Source: Fredinandcohnia aciditolerans (GTDB lineage: Bacteria; Bacillota; Bacilli; Bacillales; Bacillaceae_L). Taken from it: DNA of 64,000 nucleotides. The stretch covers positions 1 to 64,000 of the forward strand of contig QGHH01000015.1 of the NCBI GenBank assembly GCA_003640645.1, in the 5' to 3' direction. Of this stretch, positions 1 through 8,538 are shown piece after piece (positions within the stretch are counted from its first letter, which is position 1; each line of letters begins with the position of its first letter). The notes under the pieces were generated by a model. It did not search any database and was not told where the DNA came from. It was given only the letters and a program-made list of their open reading frames with translations. Made by a program: the position numbers and the translations under genes.

Positions 1-16
1 TAGTTTTCCCCATAAG

Positions 17-68
17 AAAAACACCTCCTGTATGTCATATTTATAAATACGACTTGAGGGGTGTTTTT
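17..68. terminator. Imperfect inverted repeat, possible bidirectional terminator
   Basis: AAAAACACC near 17 pairs with GGTGTTTTTT near 60, with A and T runs on the outside, so it could terminate in either direction. The rest of 1-220 is AT-rich and shows no convincing gene. Confidence 0.4.
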
Positions 69-220
69 TCCTTTGTCCCATTTAATTAGGTCTCTCCACT
101 AATACGGTGTTTTTTTGTATGAGATTTAACTTGCAATTTCCCCTTTTATTTTTAGTTTTGTACTTTAATACAGAACCCGTTAGTCTATCAGAGTTATTTT
201 TTAAGCCTTGATATGTATAT

Positions 221-727
221 TAATATGATTCTTCAATACAAAGAGCACCTATCAAAGTTAGAGTCAGAAATAGATGCCCTTGCTAAAGAAATTGAAGAAT
301 ATAATATTATCAAATCTATCCATAGTATTGGAGAAAAAATCGCGGCAACGATTATCTCTGAGATTGGAGAGATAGACCGATAGACCGATTTAATGACCCA
401 AAAAAGCTTGTAGCATTCGCTGGAGTAGATCCTAGCGTCTTTGAATCTGGTAAGTTTTCTGCTACCAAAAACCGAATCACTAAAAGGGGATCTAGCAGAC
501 TTAGACATGCCCTGTATATGGCTGTTCGTTGTGCGATTCGTGATTGTCGTAAAAAGAAAACAACTGATGAAATCATACCGCGAAACAAAAGATTACGAGA
601 GTTTTACGACAAGAAAAGAGAAGAAGGAAAGCCATTTAAGGTAGCGGTAATAGCATGTGTTAATAAACTCTTACATTGGAAATTTGCTCTTTTAAAGAAC
701 AAGACAACTTTCCAAGATATAGAGTAG
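221..727 (+). pseudogene. IS110-family transposase, C-terminal remnant, frameshifted
   Basis: Two reading frames together give the C-terminal half of an IS110/IS1111-type transposase (Transposase_20 region). The first part has a helix-hairpin-helix-like stretch, SIGEKIAATIISEIGEIDR. The second continues FNDPKKLVAFAGVDPSVF, then the GSSRLRHALY motif, and ends at TAG 727. The frame breaks at 371-386, where GATAGACC occurs twice in tandem. This extra 8 bp creates a stop (TAG) and shifts the frame. The N-terminal DEDD catalytic domain is absent upstream, so the element is dead on two counts. Family assignment rests on these C-terminal motifs. Confidence 0.8.
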
Positions 728-753
728 AAACTATATCTAACTAAATAACACAA

Positions 754-783
754 AACCTTCCAAAATTAGGCTATCGGAAGGTT
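754..783 (+). terminator. Hairpin after IS110 remnant
   Basis: AACCTTCC (754-761) pairs perfectly with GGAAGGTT (776-783), followed by a short T-containing tract. It lies 27 bp after the transposase stop and probably belongs to the old insertion element. Confidence 0.5.
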
Positions 784-879
784 ATTTGGCATGCACATTT
801 TTAGTATAGCATGTGATATTTTAAATTTTCATTGAAAAATATTGACAAACTATTAGCTGGTTTAGTAGTTCAAGTATCC

Positions 880-1329
880 TTATCGAACTTCAATTACAAA
901 AGCATAACTCGAACTTCCCTTTTCCCAAGATGCACTGACATCGTAAATATAGACACCTTTTTCTTTTGGTGCTATCAAAACATTATTATTTAATGAAACG
1001 TCTTCCACTTTGCTATCATTAAGCCATCTATTTACTCCCAATGTATTAGCATTAGGTTCTTTTTCAAATTCTATTTTTAATTCAGATTCAGGTGATACAA
1101 CAACAGGTTTAAGTTCTTTATGATCAATAATACCTGGTGGAGAAATCATATCAACACACCTAGAGTTAATAAGTCCGTTCCAACAATATGAACCTTGTGC
1201 CACTTCGACTTTATTATCTTCAAAAGTTATGGTTGGTTCTGGTGGATTAGTATTAATTAGTCCGATAATGAAGTAAATCCCCACACCTAATAAAACTAAC
1301 ACAATTAAAGTAATCAAAGACTTTTTCAT
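880..1329 (-). CDS. Hypothetical secreted or membrane-anchored protein
   Basis: 149 aa. I chose the ATG at 1329 because AAGGGGG lies just before it; an upstream in-frame ATG at 1365 lacks this. Residues about 2-24 are one strong hydrophobic helix after two lysines, so the protein is N-terminally anchored or secreted. The rest is hydrophilic, has two cysteines (YCWNG and RCVD) that could form a disulfide outside the cell, and ends in a beta-rich stretch (YAFVIEVR). I do not recognise a family. Confidence 0.7.
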   Translation of the reverse strand: MKKSLITLIVLVLLGVGIYFIIGLINTNPPEPTITFEDNKVEVAQGSYCWNGLINSRCVDMISPPGIIDHKELKPVVVSPESELKIEFEKEPNANTLGVNRWLNDSKVEDVSLNNNVLIAPKEKGVYIYDVSASWEKGSSSYAFVIEVR

Positions 1330-1370
1330 AAATTTCCCCCTTATTGCTTTAACACACTTCTTCAACTCTA

Positions 1371-1440
1371 CTGCCCCATTAGTTTAATAACTTCAACGAA
1401 AATAGGCGATAATCCTTCTTGGATCATCGCACCCATTACT
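1371..1440 (-). repeat. Dispersed hairpin element, copy 1
   Basis: Left part resembles CCGTTAGTTTAATAACTTCAAC, then GCGAT (1406-1410), AATCC-TTCTT-GGAT, and ATCGC (1426-1430). The GCGAT/ATCGC stem replaces the GCGTT/AACGC of other copies, so pairing is kept. It sits between divergent genes here. Sequence 1441-1700 is AT-rich, with only a very short ORF near 1527 (MKKIIQRWANF...) that I do not call. Confidence 0.75.
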
Positions 1441-1712
1441 TTAAGTACATTTTTTCACAAAGTTTAACACGTTTTTTCATTATTTGCTTTTCCAGTGAGT
1501 TAAATATAAACAGGAAAGGTTAAAATTGAAAAAAATTATACAGCGATGGGCTAATTTTATCCACCCGTCTACACTTTTCTTCAGTAAAGGTGGTCTAATG
1601 AGTTAAAAATAACAGGCACGTAAGTAGGCGATATAACAATAATCTAATTGTAAAATAATTGGAAGAAAAGGAAAATTTAGAGTATACTAAAAATAGGTTT
1701 TAAAATAGGCTG

Positions 1713-2711
1713 GTGATTAAAATTAAAAGACTAATTCTTTTTTTCATATTTTCCGTTATTGCTGTATTACATATCGGTTGTACTAATAAAACAATTAAAG
1801 TTGAATCACCTAAAGATTTAAATATTAAGAACCCCATCATTGTGAAGAATGGCAATCAGGAATTTAAAATTATACCCTTTTATACTCAAGTATTAGATTA
1901 CATAGAAAGCGTTTCAGAAATTGAACAACACGAGAAGATGGAAGAACATTACTATCAAAAAGTTGTCGAACCATTTCAATTAGATACTTTAGGTAAAGGA
2001 GAGGGGTATTGGATAAAGGACCATTGGGCTTTTGCAACTCCTAAAGACATTAAAACTTTGGAGCAATTTGTATATTCTCAAGTTAATAATCAAGATGAAA
2101 TAAATAAAACAATAGAACAAGCCTTAATTAAATCATCTAATACCCTTCCAGGCGAGAATAAGACTGTGTATTTATTTCCTCCTAATCCGGATGACATGTA
2201 TGGTATCAATCTAATGGGTGGCGTTTCTGGGATAGCAGTTAGTAAGGATGTAATCTTAATAAAGATTGTTCCATCTACATTTAAAGAGGATTTGTTGGAG
2301 TATAGTATTGCTCATGAATATCATCATACTATTTATATGGAGGGCGAAAATGTAAACTGGCAAAACACTTTATTAGATGAAATAATTCTTGAAGGCAAAG
2401 CGGACAATTTTGCCAAAAGTCTTTACCCCGATATTAATATACCGTGGATAGAACCTCTATCAAATCAAAAAGAGGAGGAAGTGTGGGAGCACATAAAAGA
2501 GAATTTAATGTCAAAGGACCGAACAATAAAAGGCGATTATTTTGAAAATCCAAACAAAGGAATCCCTCGTTGGACCAACTACAAGATTGGATACCAAATA
2601 GTGAATTCCTTTTTGGAAAATAACCCTTCCGTCTCTGTTCATGACTGGACACTATTATCTGCGGAGGAGATTTTATCAAATAGTAAATATGGAGATAGGA
2701 TTTCAAAATAA
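1713..2711 (+). CDS. DUF2268-type putative Zn-dependent protease, lipoprotein
   Basis: 332 aa, GTG start. The N-terminus is a lipoprotein signal (hydrophobic 6-20, lipobox LHIGC, Cys23), so the protein should be anchored on the outer face of the membrane. The HExxH-like motif is HEYHH (H201, E202, H205), with a downstream ILEGKADNFA helix giving a likely third ligand. This arrangement fits the DUF2268 family of predicted zinc proteases. Substrate unknown. It stands alone, between intergenic repeat copy 1 and a broken membrane gene. The start is uncertain because no strong ribosome binding site precedes the GTG. Confidence 0.75.
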   Translation: MIKIKRLILFFIFSVIAVLHIGCTNKTIKVESPKDLNIKNPIIVKNGNQEFKIIPFYTQVLDYIESVSEIEQHEKMEEHYYQKVVEPFQLDTLGKGEGYWIKDHWAFATPKDIKTLEQFVYSQVNNQDEINKTIEQALIKSSNTLPGENKTVYLFPPNPDDMYGINLMGGVSGIAVSKDVILIKIVPSTFKEDLLEYSIAHEYHHTIYMEGENVNWQNTLLDEIILEGKADNFAKSLYPDINIPWIEPLSNQKEEEVWEHIKENLMSKDRTIKGDYFENPNKGIPRWTNYKIGYQIVNSFLENNPSVSVHDWTLLSAEEILSNSKYGDRISK

Positions 2712-2760
2712 AAGTTTATTCTACGATATCCCTTCTCAAACTCGTTCTTAAGGAGGAAAA

Positions 2761-3035
2761 ATGAATAATAAACTTCATATTCCTAAAGCTTTTATACTCC
2801 CCAGTCTACTATAAATTTTACTGACAGCTACTTTCTTAGTGATGGGATTACTACAAAATACATTGAAGCAATTTTCGTTTTTATAAGATTAGCCTTTATT
2901 GCTATAGGAGTAGCTAACTTCATGTATTCAATAATTACAATAAAAGATAAAAGAAAAACTAGAACTATCATCTTTCTCTTCCTAGCATTGGGATTTTTTA
3001 TTATGTCAGGAATATTTATCACACTAATTCAATAA
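2761..3035 (+). pseudogene. Small membrane protein, broken by stop and frameshift
   Basis: A strong AGGAGG site precedes ATG 2761. The frame starts MNNKLHIPKAFILPSLL and hits TAA, but the same frame carries on with a hydrophobic helix (ILLTATFLVMGLL). The coding sense then moves to another frame giving KYIEAIFVFIRLAFIAIGVANF and a last helix ending ...SGIFITLIQ at TAA 3035. Read together this is a roughly 90-aa protein with three membrane helices, carrying one nonsense codon and one frameshift. Family not recognised. Confidence 0.55.
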
Positions 3036-3043
3036 TCTTCATT

Positions 3044-3069
3044 GCCGACCATTACTGGTCGGCTTTTTT
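3044..3069 (+). terminator. Rho-independent terminator
   Basis: GCCGACC (3044-3050) pairs with GGTCGGC (3057-3063), followed by six T. It ends the broken gene at 2761-3035. The stretch 3070-3342 holds nothing else I can support. Confidence 0.85.
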
Positions 3070-3342
3070 GTCAAAGTCGATTAGTTTTTCTGGGTTATCC
3101 ATTAGGAATGTACGATTTTAGACAAATTCACACATTCACCAAAAGCGAAAAATCCACCTATACAAAAGCGGACTAGTCTATTTGTTATTCAACAAAAGCA
3201 CCCGTTTCTGGAATAAACAAGAAGCTCATATTTAATAGATTTAATTAAACAGTAATCTGGTTTTTACCTTACCTTGCATCACTTTATAAATTATAATGAA
3301 AGTAATACATCTTAATAGCGCTATGGAAGTAGGAGAACATCT

Positions 3343-3543
3343 ATGAAAAATAAACATAGATTTGTAATGAATATCATTATAGTAATAACATATGTTATTG
3401 TTTCCAGTCTTGTATTAGTACTTTACGCTATGAGAGATGCTTTGTCAGAGGTTTATATGGCTTTTCTTCCTCTAGCTATTACAGCTATAGTTTGTTTTGT
3501 ATTGAATACAATTAATAAAAAGGAACATAATAAAGATAAATAG
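3343..3543 (+). CDS. Small two-helix membrane protein, hypothetical
   Basis: 66 aa with TAGGAG before the ATG. A short basic N-terminus is followed by two hydrophobic helices (about 8-28 and 38-56) and a charged lysine-rich tail. It resembles many unnamed small Bacillus membrane proteins. Function unknown. It is followed by a strong terminator, so it is a single-gene unit. Confidence 0.6.
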   Translation: MKNKHRFVMNIIIVITYVIVSSLVLVLYAMRDALSEVYMAFLPLAITAIVCFVLNTINKKEHNKDK

Positions 3544-3582
3544 TATTCAGAAAATAATCTTGATATTTGATTTTTAGCAAAC

Positions 3583-3620
3583 AAGTCGATTTCCTATACG
3601 TTGGGAAATCGACTTTTTAT
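3583..3620. terminator. Bidirectional terminator between converging genes
   Basis: AAGTCGATTTCC (3583-3594) pairs with GGAAATCGACTT (3604-3615), with T-runs on the right. It separates the small plus-strand membrane gene from the minus-strand Nudix remnant. Confidence 0.85.
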
Positions 3621-3634
3621 GTAATTTTATTCAA

Positions 3635-3880
3635 TTAAATGCTTTGCCCAGTTTCTTCAAAAAGTTCTCTTATGGCACATTCCTTTGGTGTTTCATTTTT
3701 TTCCCTCTGCCCTGCTGGCAATTCCCATTGTTTTCTCAAAGTGTTATAACATAAAAGATATTTGTCATCATATTTTACTACTGCATAAGAGCCAGCAAAT
3801 CGGTGATAATTATTTATTTCAGTCTCATTTACATTAATAAAATCAAGAAATTCAAAACCATTATTCTTTGTTATTATCAA
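3635..3880 (-). pseudogene. Nudix hydrolase, truncated after the Nudix box
   Basis: 81 aa. The Nudix signature is intact: G57 then E at +6, REL and EETG (GQREKNETPKECAIRELFEETG), which binds metal and cuts nucleoside-diphosphate-linked substrates. The frame ends at once after the box (QSI stop), while a normal Nudix domain needs about 50 more residues to close the fold. The terminator at 3583-3620 follows directly, so the 3' half was lost by deletion. Probably inactive. The N-terminal half is well preserved. Confidence 0.7.
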
Positions 3881-3950
3881 TTAGTTACCCCCAGTAATGA
3901 ATTCCTTCTTTAATTAACGTGCATTGTTAGTTTAATAACTTTATTAGTTT

Positions 3951-5096
3951 CTAACTCTCATTTGTTAACTTCTTTACTTCATCAAGATGATGATTAAATA
4001 CTTCAACATTCCATTCTTTCTCTTTTGCTAATTCAAGAGCTTCAGTTGCATACTTCAACGCCTTTTTCCGTTCTACTTTTAAAGCGATTTCTGAAAGTTG
4101 AGCATAGATGGCTGGACTTTTTTCATATAATATTACTTCTTCATATGTTATTAATGCTTCATCATAGCGTCCTTGTCTGATGTATATATTACTTAATGCA
4201 TAGAGTAGAGTAGGAGCTTCATTAAAATATCTGCCTTTTGTTGCGATGTAATCTAGAATTAATTTTTCCGCTTCGCTTTCATTTAATGTTTCCGCTTTAG
4301 CAATAATATCCGTTAATTGATCAATATCCACTTCGAATAATTGATGATATGTGTCTAAGTCATATCCAGTAAGTTTATTAAAGGCAGTTGTGAAATCATT
4401 ACCTTCTTTTGTCATTCTTATTAATTCAGTAATAATGGATTCATCATTCTCATTTATAATGTTTTCTATTGCAAAGTGTGATAATAAGTAATCTTCTCTA
4501 GTCATCTTACTTTGTGAAAATTCCATCAATGGTTGTATCCGACCTCCGGCTACATCAGTTAAAAATGGTATCATTTTATTTTGATGTGCAAAAGCTTCTG
4601 CAACTCCCTCATGGTACCAAACAGGAATATCATAAAACTCCATGTTATGTTCATTTAAATATTCCCCCATGAAGTAATGTGCAAATTCATGACTAAGAGT
4701 ATTAATTAATTGCTCTTCATCTAAATCACTATTTATAAACATCAAATGATATTTTGGAAAGTAATTCCCATAACCACCCTTAAGCCCAGAATGCGGTTGA
4801 TCATTTTTATGTATTAAAAAAATCTTTAATTTCTCTTTAGGTTTATCAAACTCCCCGAACCATGTGTTAGCGGTATTTAAGATTGTATCAGTTACATTGA
4901 CAAGCTTATTAACTTTGTCTTCTTCACTACCGTCATAATATAAAGTATAAAATGTACCTTCTCTTTGTAGATAATCACTATGTTTTATTTTCAAAAGGTA
5001 CGGTAATTGTTTATTTAGTACGGTGTATCCAATAAAAATGCATGTAGATAAAAACAATATGCTAGTAATTAGTATGAGTTTATTTCTTTTTGTCAT
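3951..5096 (-). CDS. Membrane-anchored gluzincin-like metallopeptidase with C-terminal helical repeats
   Basis: 381 aa, with GGAGG before the ATG. One N-terminal transmembrane helix (about 7-25) would place the rest outside. Zinc site HEFAH (H136, E137, H140) with a likely third ligand in WYHEGVAEAFA (E163), the pattern of the peptidase MA / collagenase-like clan. Residues about 245-375 look like TPR-type helical repeats (ALSNIYIRQGRYDEALITYEE...). Substrate unknown. A short copy of the segment encoding SDLDEEQLINTLSH recurs at 7862-7912. Confidence 0.75.
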   Translation of the reverse strand: MTKRNKLILITSILFLSTCIFIGYTVLNKQLPYLLKIKHSDYLQREGTFYTLYYDGSEEDKVNKLVNVTDTILNTANTWFGEFDKPKEKLKIFLIHKNDQPHSGLKGGYGNYFPKYHLMFINSDLDEEQLINTLSHEFAHYFMGEYLNEHNMEFYDIPVWYHEGVAEAFAHQNKMIPFLTDVAGGRIQPLMEFSQSKMTREDYLLSHFAIENIINENDESIITELIRMTKEGNDFTTAFNKLTGYDLDTYHQLFEVDIDQLTDIIAKAETLNESEAEKLILDYIATKGRYFNEAPTLLYALSNIYIRQGRYDEALITYEEVILYEKSPAIYAQLSEIALKVERKKALKYATEALELAKEKEWNVEVFNHHLDEVKKLTNES

Positions 5097-5215
5097 CTGT
5101 TCCTCCAGTTTAAAAGATATATTTACTGAAAATTAGGCAGTTACAATATATAATTAGATCCCAATAATTTGCGCATTTATTTCTACGCATTAATAAAGTT
5201 GTCATTTACGTAACC

Positions 5216-5280
5216 TGCTCCATTAATTCAATAAATTCAACAAAAAGGTGCGTTATCCTTCATGGATCAACGCACCCGTA
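5216..5280 (-). repeat. Dispersed hairpin element, copy 2
   Basis: GTGCGTT (5248-5254) pairs with AACGCAC (5269-5275) around an ATCC/GGAT inner stem. On the minus strand the stem is followed by a T-run. It lies downstream of no intact gene but upstream of the GNAT remnant's 3' end. Confidence 0.8.
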
Positions 5281-5298
5281 ATCATAAAAACAAAATTA

Positions 5299-5697
5299 TT
5301 ATTTTATTTTTTTTTGCATTTTAAAATTGGTCAATTTAACACCGTTACGTTCCACAGTTTGTGAACAAACAATTTTGTAGCCTCGATGTTCAAAAAATGG
5401 CTTAGCTGTAATACTTGCCTCCGTATGAATTTCTAAAAGATGCAATTTCTTTGCCTCAGATTCAAGCATATCAACTAAAGCTGTGGCTATACCTTGTCCT
5501 TGATAATCTTTATGAACGAACAGTCTATTTAAGTAGCCAGTATGCTTTAAATCACTAAAACCAACAATTATATCATTAATTTTAGCGACAAATGTAATAT
5601 GTTGACCTTATGATTCCTCCCATGAATTCACTTTAGATTCTTTTTTATCTCTTGGTGCCCAAGCATCCAATTCTGCTTTGGAATAATCTCTTGACAT
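5299..5697 (-). pseudogene. GNAT N-acetyltransferase, 5'-truncated and with internal stop
   Basis: The minus strand reads MSRDYSKAELDAWAPRDKKE...NSWEES, then TAA (5608-5610), then in the same frame GQHITFVAKINDIIVGFSDL and the acetyl-CoA loop motif HKDYQGQGIATALVD, ending QKKIK. This is a GNAT acyltransferase of the YitI/ElaA-like small type. One nonsense codon interrupts it and the usual first 30-40 residues are missing. The truncation point, about 5698, is also where a plus-strand gene fragment begins, so a deletion probably joined two gene ends here. Confidence 0.75.
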
Positions 5698-5700
5698 ATA

Positions 5701-5898
5701 AATAAATGGGATGAAATTGAAAAAATCAATTACTATAAGAATGAAGATGAAGTAGAAATCAATGAATATGAGATATTTTTCCGAGATGGAACAAGTATAA
5801 AGCTACCCGATAATGGTTATTTCGATGATATTAAGCGCGTCTTTTATTCTAAGTTGGACGAGATGAATTTAGAGGTAACAGAAATTGAATTGAATTAA
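5701..5898 (+). pseudogene. 3' fragment of an unrecognised gene
   Basis: An open frame without a start codon near its 5' end reads NKWDEIEKINYYKNEDEV...GYFDDIKRVFYSKLDEMNLEVTEIELN and stops at TAA 5898. Its composition is acidic and looks like real protein. It begins exactly where the GNAT remnant ends, so it is probably the tail of a deleted gene. Confidence 0.5.
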
Positions 5899-6163
5899 CC
5901 TTTCATAGAACGTATATATAACTGCTAAATTTTTTGGAAATCGGGCTAAATTTTATCCAAATAGCAAGGTTTGATACCTTTATTTTTTCTAATACCTATG
6001 TGGTTTTTATAACCGTATTAATAGTCAATGCTGTTTTAAAAAAAAGGTGTGAATTAGTATGCGAATTCCACCTCAAAATGCTATGTTATTTAATGATTTT
6101 CTCCCTCTTAACCGAAACCGTTCTCTAACGTTAATTCCAAACATCACATTCACCTAAAATGTC

Positions 6164-6222
6164 CCGTTAGTTTAATCACTTCAACAAAAAAGTGTCTTAT
6201 TCCTTCTTGGGATCAACGCATC
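6164..6222 (-). repeat. Dispersed hairpin element, copy 3 (degenerate)
   Basis: CCGTTAGTTTAATCACTTCAAC followed by AAAAAA and a damaged stem around TTCCTTCTTGG-GATCAACGCA. It lies just downstream of the minus-strand gene ending at 6276. The region 5900-6160 shows no supportable gene. Confidence 0.7.
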
Positions 6223-6275
6223 TTTTGAACAACAAGAAATCATTTTATGTAATATTTTGGTTCAGCCTATGGAAC

Positions 6276-6707
6276 TTAAACTCCTAGCCATTCCATTAAA
6301 AACTCTTCCTCATCAGTCTGTTTATCTATTAATTCTTCTTCTATTATTAAACCATTCCTCATGTAAAAATTAACAGCATTCCTATTTTTCTTGTACACTT
6401 TCAGTTGAATTTTTTTCCTTCGTTCCTTTATAAAGTTTAATAATCTTTTTCCGTATCCTTCGCCTTGATGCTCAACATCAATAAACAGTGCCGCCAAGTA
6501 ATCATCTATCATTGAAACAAAGCCCACAACTTCTATTTCATTACATATAACATAGGTTTCAGACATTGGCAGATATTTTCCTTCCATATCCTTCTGTTGT
6601 GATTTCCAAAAATCCTTTTCAATAAAGTCATGTGCTATTACGGAACCTTCGTACCAAATTTTTATCAATTTATTAACTTCCGTCTTTTTGTATTTTCTAA
6701 TGCTCAC
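6276..6707 (-). CDS. GNAT-family N-acetyltransferase (YjaB-like)
   Basis: 143 aa. Transfers an acetyl group from acetyl-CoA to an unknown small molecule or protein, presumably in the cytoplasm. Motif A is visible as LFIDVEHQGEGYGKRLLNFIKE (about 74-95; Q/G-x-G-x-G/A loop) and motif B as VNFYMRNGLIIEEE. Similar in size and layout to E. coli YjaB-type proteins. ATG at 6707 follows a GGGGG tract. A hairpin repeat element follows the stop. Confidence 0.8.
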   Translation of the reverse strand: MSIRKYKKTEVNKLIKIWYEGSVIAHDFIEKDFWKSQQKDMEGKYLPMSETYVICNEIEVVGFVSMIDDYLAALFIDVEHQGEGYGKRLLNFIKERRKKIQLKVYKKNRNAVNFYMRNGLIIEEELIDKQTDEEEFLMEWLGV

Positions 6708-6733
6708 GTTATCCCCCCTTCAAAAGTACTTTT

Positions 6734-6964
6734 TCACGATAGGTTATCATCAACAAACCGCAACATTTTTTTTGATACAGAAATAACAGCTTCCTGATTA
6801 AAAATCATACAAGCTGTACCTCCGTCATATTTCTCATGTTCAAACTCGCCAAGTACTGTAACATAACCCTTTTTAAAAAAATAAATGAGTTCTCCGTCGT
6901 GTTCTTCAACAGCACTTAAATCGTTAAATAAATATGCCTTAAGTGGTCTGTCATAAAATTGCAT
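6734..6964 (-). CDS. Hypothetical small protein
   Basis: 76 aa starting at ATG 6964 after a GGGGG-containing site. Mixed alpha/beta composition (RPLKAYLFNDLSAVEEHDGELIYFFKKGYVTVLGEFE), no membrane segment. No family recognised. It ends 26 bp before the GNAT gene, and both may be co-transcribed. Confidence 0.6.
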   Translation of the reverse strand: MQFYDRPLKAYLFNDLSAVEEHDGELIYFFKKGYVTVLGEFEHEKYDGGTACMIFNQEAVISVSKKMLRFVDDNLS

Positions 6965-7169
6965 TGCACTCCCCCCTGGTACTTACGTATTATAACTTTA
7001 TATGAGACACCACAATCCAAATTATTAGTACAATGTGCATTTCATTTTATATTCCCCTCCTATATTATACTTTTCTACTAACTGCCTCGATACTAGAATA
7101 ACCTAAAACCTGGCAAAGAAGCTGCCATTCTTAAACTCTTGCACCCGTATATTGAATAAGAAATCCTTT

Positions 7170-7592
7170 CTAATCGAAAAATTCCATATGTGTTTTTTCC
7201 TGTTTGTAGTATTTCAATCTATCTTGTAGTGTACCTGTATGAAATTCAAATTTATGACCATCTGGGTCCGTAAAATAAATGGACTTCTTATCTCTTTCAT
7301 CTCTTAGACGACCTGATAAAATGTTTACATTCAATCTCTTTAGTTTCTCGTTCATTTCATCAAACTTTTCTTCTTCAATTGAAAATGCTATATGTGTATA
7401 GGATTGGTTTATTTCATTACGAGGTATATTTTTCTCTACATTAAGTGCAAACCACATTCCATCTAAATCAAAGTATGCAGTGTTTCTCCCTTTTACTATC
7501 AACTTAGCATCAAAAACATTTTTATAAAACTCAATAGAATCTTCTAAATCAGAAACTGAAAATAAAAAATGATTAAGTCCTTTTATCGACAT
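7170..7592 (-). CDS. fosB: FosB metallothiol transferase (fosfomycin resistance)
   Basis: 140 aa, the normal FosB length. VOC-superfamily enzyme that opens the epoxide of fosfomycin by adding a thiol, bacillithiol in Bacillales, using a divalent metal. The three metal ligands are present: H8 (GLNH), H67 (SYTHIAF) and E116 (KFEFHTG). The signature [20 protein letters not shown] is typical of Bacillus FosB. Single-gene unit: the element at 7655-7720 lies upstream. Recognised from overall similarity to B. subtilis and staphylococcal FosB as I remember them. Confidence 0.9.
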   Translation of the reverse strand: MSIKGLNHFLFSVSDLEDSIEFYKNVFDAKLIVKGRNTAYFDLDGMWFALNVEKNIPRNEINQSYTHIAFSIEEEKFDEMNEKLKRLNVNILSGRLRDERDKKSIYFTDPDGHKFEFHTGTLQDRLKYYKQEKTHMEFFD

Positions 7593-7654
7593 TTTATCAC
7601 CTCAATAAAATATACCCTTACTCCACAATGACAGAAATCCTTTTTCAAGTAAAT

Positions 7655-7720
7655 GCACCGTTAGTTCAATAACTTCAACAAAAATAAGCGATAATCCTTC
7701 TTGAATCATCGCACCCTTTA
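7655..7720 (-). repeat. Dispersed hairpin element, copy 4
   Basis: CCGTTAGTTCAATAACTTCAAC, then GCGAT (7688-7692) pairing with ATCGC (7708-7712). The inner stem has one change (GAAT for GGAT). Confidence 0.75.
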
Positions 7721-7759
7721 ATTGAAAAGATTATTACTTTTTTTGGTTTCAATGTATTT

Positions 7760-7864
7760 TTACGTAAATAATCCAACATTAAACACCGAAAAAATCATAA
7801 TGAAGAAAAATAATACCCAAACGGACAGAAACTTCTCATCACCAGTAAACTCAATATTAGTCAT
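7760..7864 (-). CDS. Possible 34-aa membrane peptide fused to a duplicated gene fragment
   Basis: The minus strand reads MTNIEFTGDEKFLSVWVLFF... and ends VGLFT, with one strong membrane helix. No ribosome binding site is visible. Directly upstream (7862-7912) is about 50 bp that nearly copies 4688-4738 inside the metallopeptidase gene. It is probably a remnant left by a rearrangement rather than a working gene. The rest of 7720-8006 shows nothing else. Confidence 0.3.
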   Translation of the reverse strand: MTNIEFTGDEKFLSVWVLFFFIMIFSVFNVGLFT

Positions 7865-8006
7865 GACTGAAAGTATTAATTAATTGATCTTCATCTAAAT
7901 CACTATTTATATTGCACAAATAGCTTGTTAAGATTTTCAATTTCAAAATGAAGGAATGCCCAAAAATTTATTCATTCCTAAATTCTCATTGCCAAGGTTA
8001 CTTTTG

Positions 8007-8525
8007 TCAGCCTAATAGCTGAATTTTAAAGATATTTGTAATGCCTGTGCGGTCGGTGACTAGAGTGATCGAAATCAAATTACCTTCTGACAAATCAGAA
8101 AGCTGGATAAGAGTATCCTGCCGATATATGCTCACTTCTCCCCATACATCATATTGAAACTCACCTCGAAAATTCTCATCATTGAGGGAAATACCTTCAA
8201 CTACTAAAGAGTTCTCGCCAATTTCTTTTACTTCTGCATAGAATGTCTGAATATCAGAATGTGACATTACCCATGCGTCTTCTTCATTATCTTTATACGC
8301 ATTAGCATATCCTGCAAAATAGCTAATAAATAGGCCAATGAGTAAAACTATTATGGTCATTACAATAGCGACTCTATATGGAGGAACCATTGATATTATC
8401 TTGCCCTCGGTTGCTCCTAAAGCCCTATTGATATGTCGTTGATAGACTTGAAAATATACAATAACGGTAGCAACAAAAATAATTAATATTACAAACAGTG
8501 CGAGAAAATAAATAGGAAAAACCAT
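8007..8525 (-). CDS. Membrane protein partner of LytTR regulator, hypothetical
   Basis: 172 aa. Two membrane helices (about 4-26 and 50-72) flank a short basic loop. The C-terminal 95 residues are soluble and beta-rich (SEGNLISITLVTDRTGITNIFKIQLLG), an OB-like or NfeD-like look that I cannot confirm. It starts 14 bp after the LytTR gene, so the two form an operon. LytTR regulators are often paired with a membrane protein that controls them, which is the likely role by context. Confidence 0.65.
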   Translation of the reverse strand: MVFPIYFLALFVILIIFVATVIVYFQVYQRHINRALGATEGKIISMVPPYRVAIVMTIIVLLIGLFISYFAGYANAYKDNEEDAWVMSHSDIQTFYAEVKEIGENSLVVEGISLNDENFRGEFQYDVWGEVSIYRQDTLIQLSDLSEGNLISITLVTDRTGITNIFKIQLLG

Positions 8526-8538
8526 GTAATTGCCTCCT

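Noticed and set aside
5934-6128. 64-aa ORF starting at TTG
   Set aside because: No ribosome binding site and overlaps no known motif; composition looks accidental.
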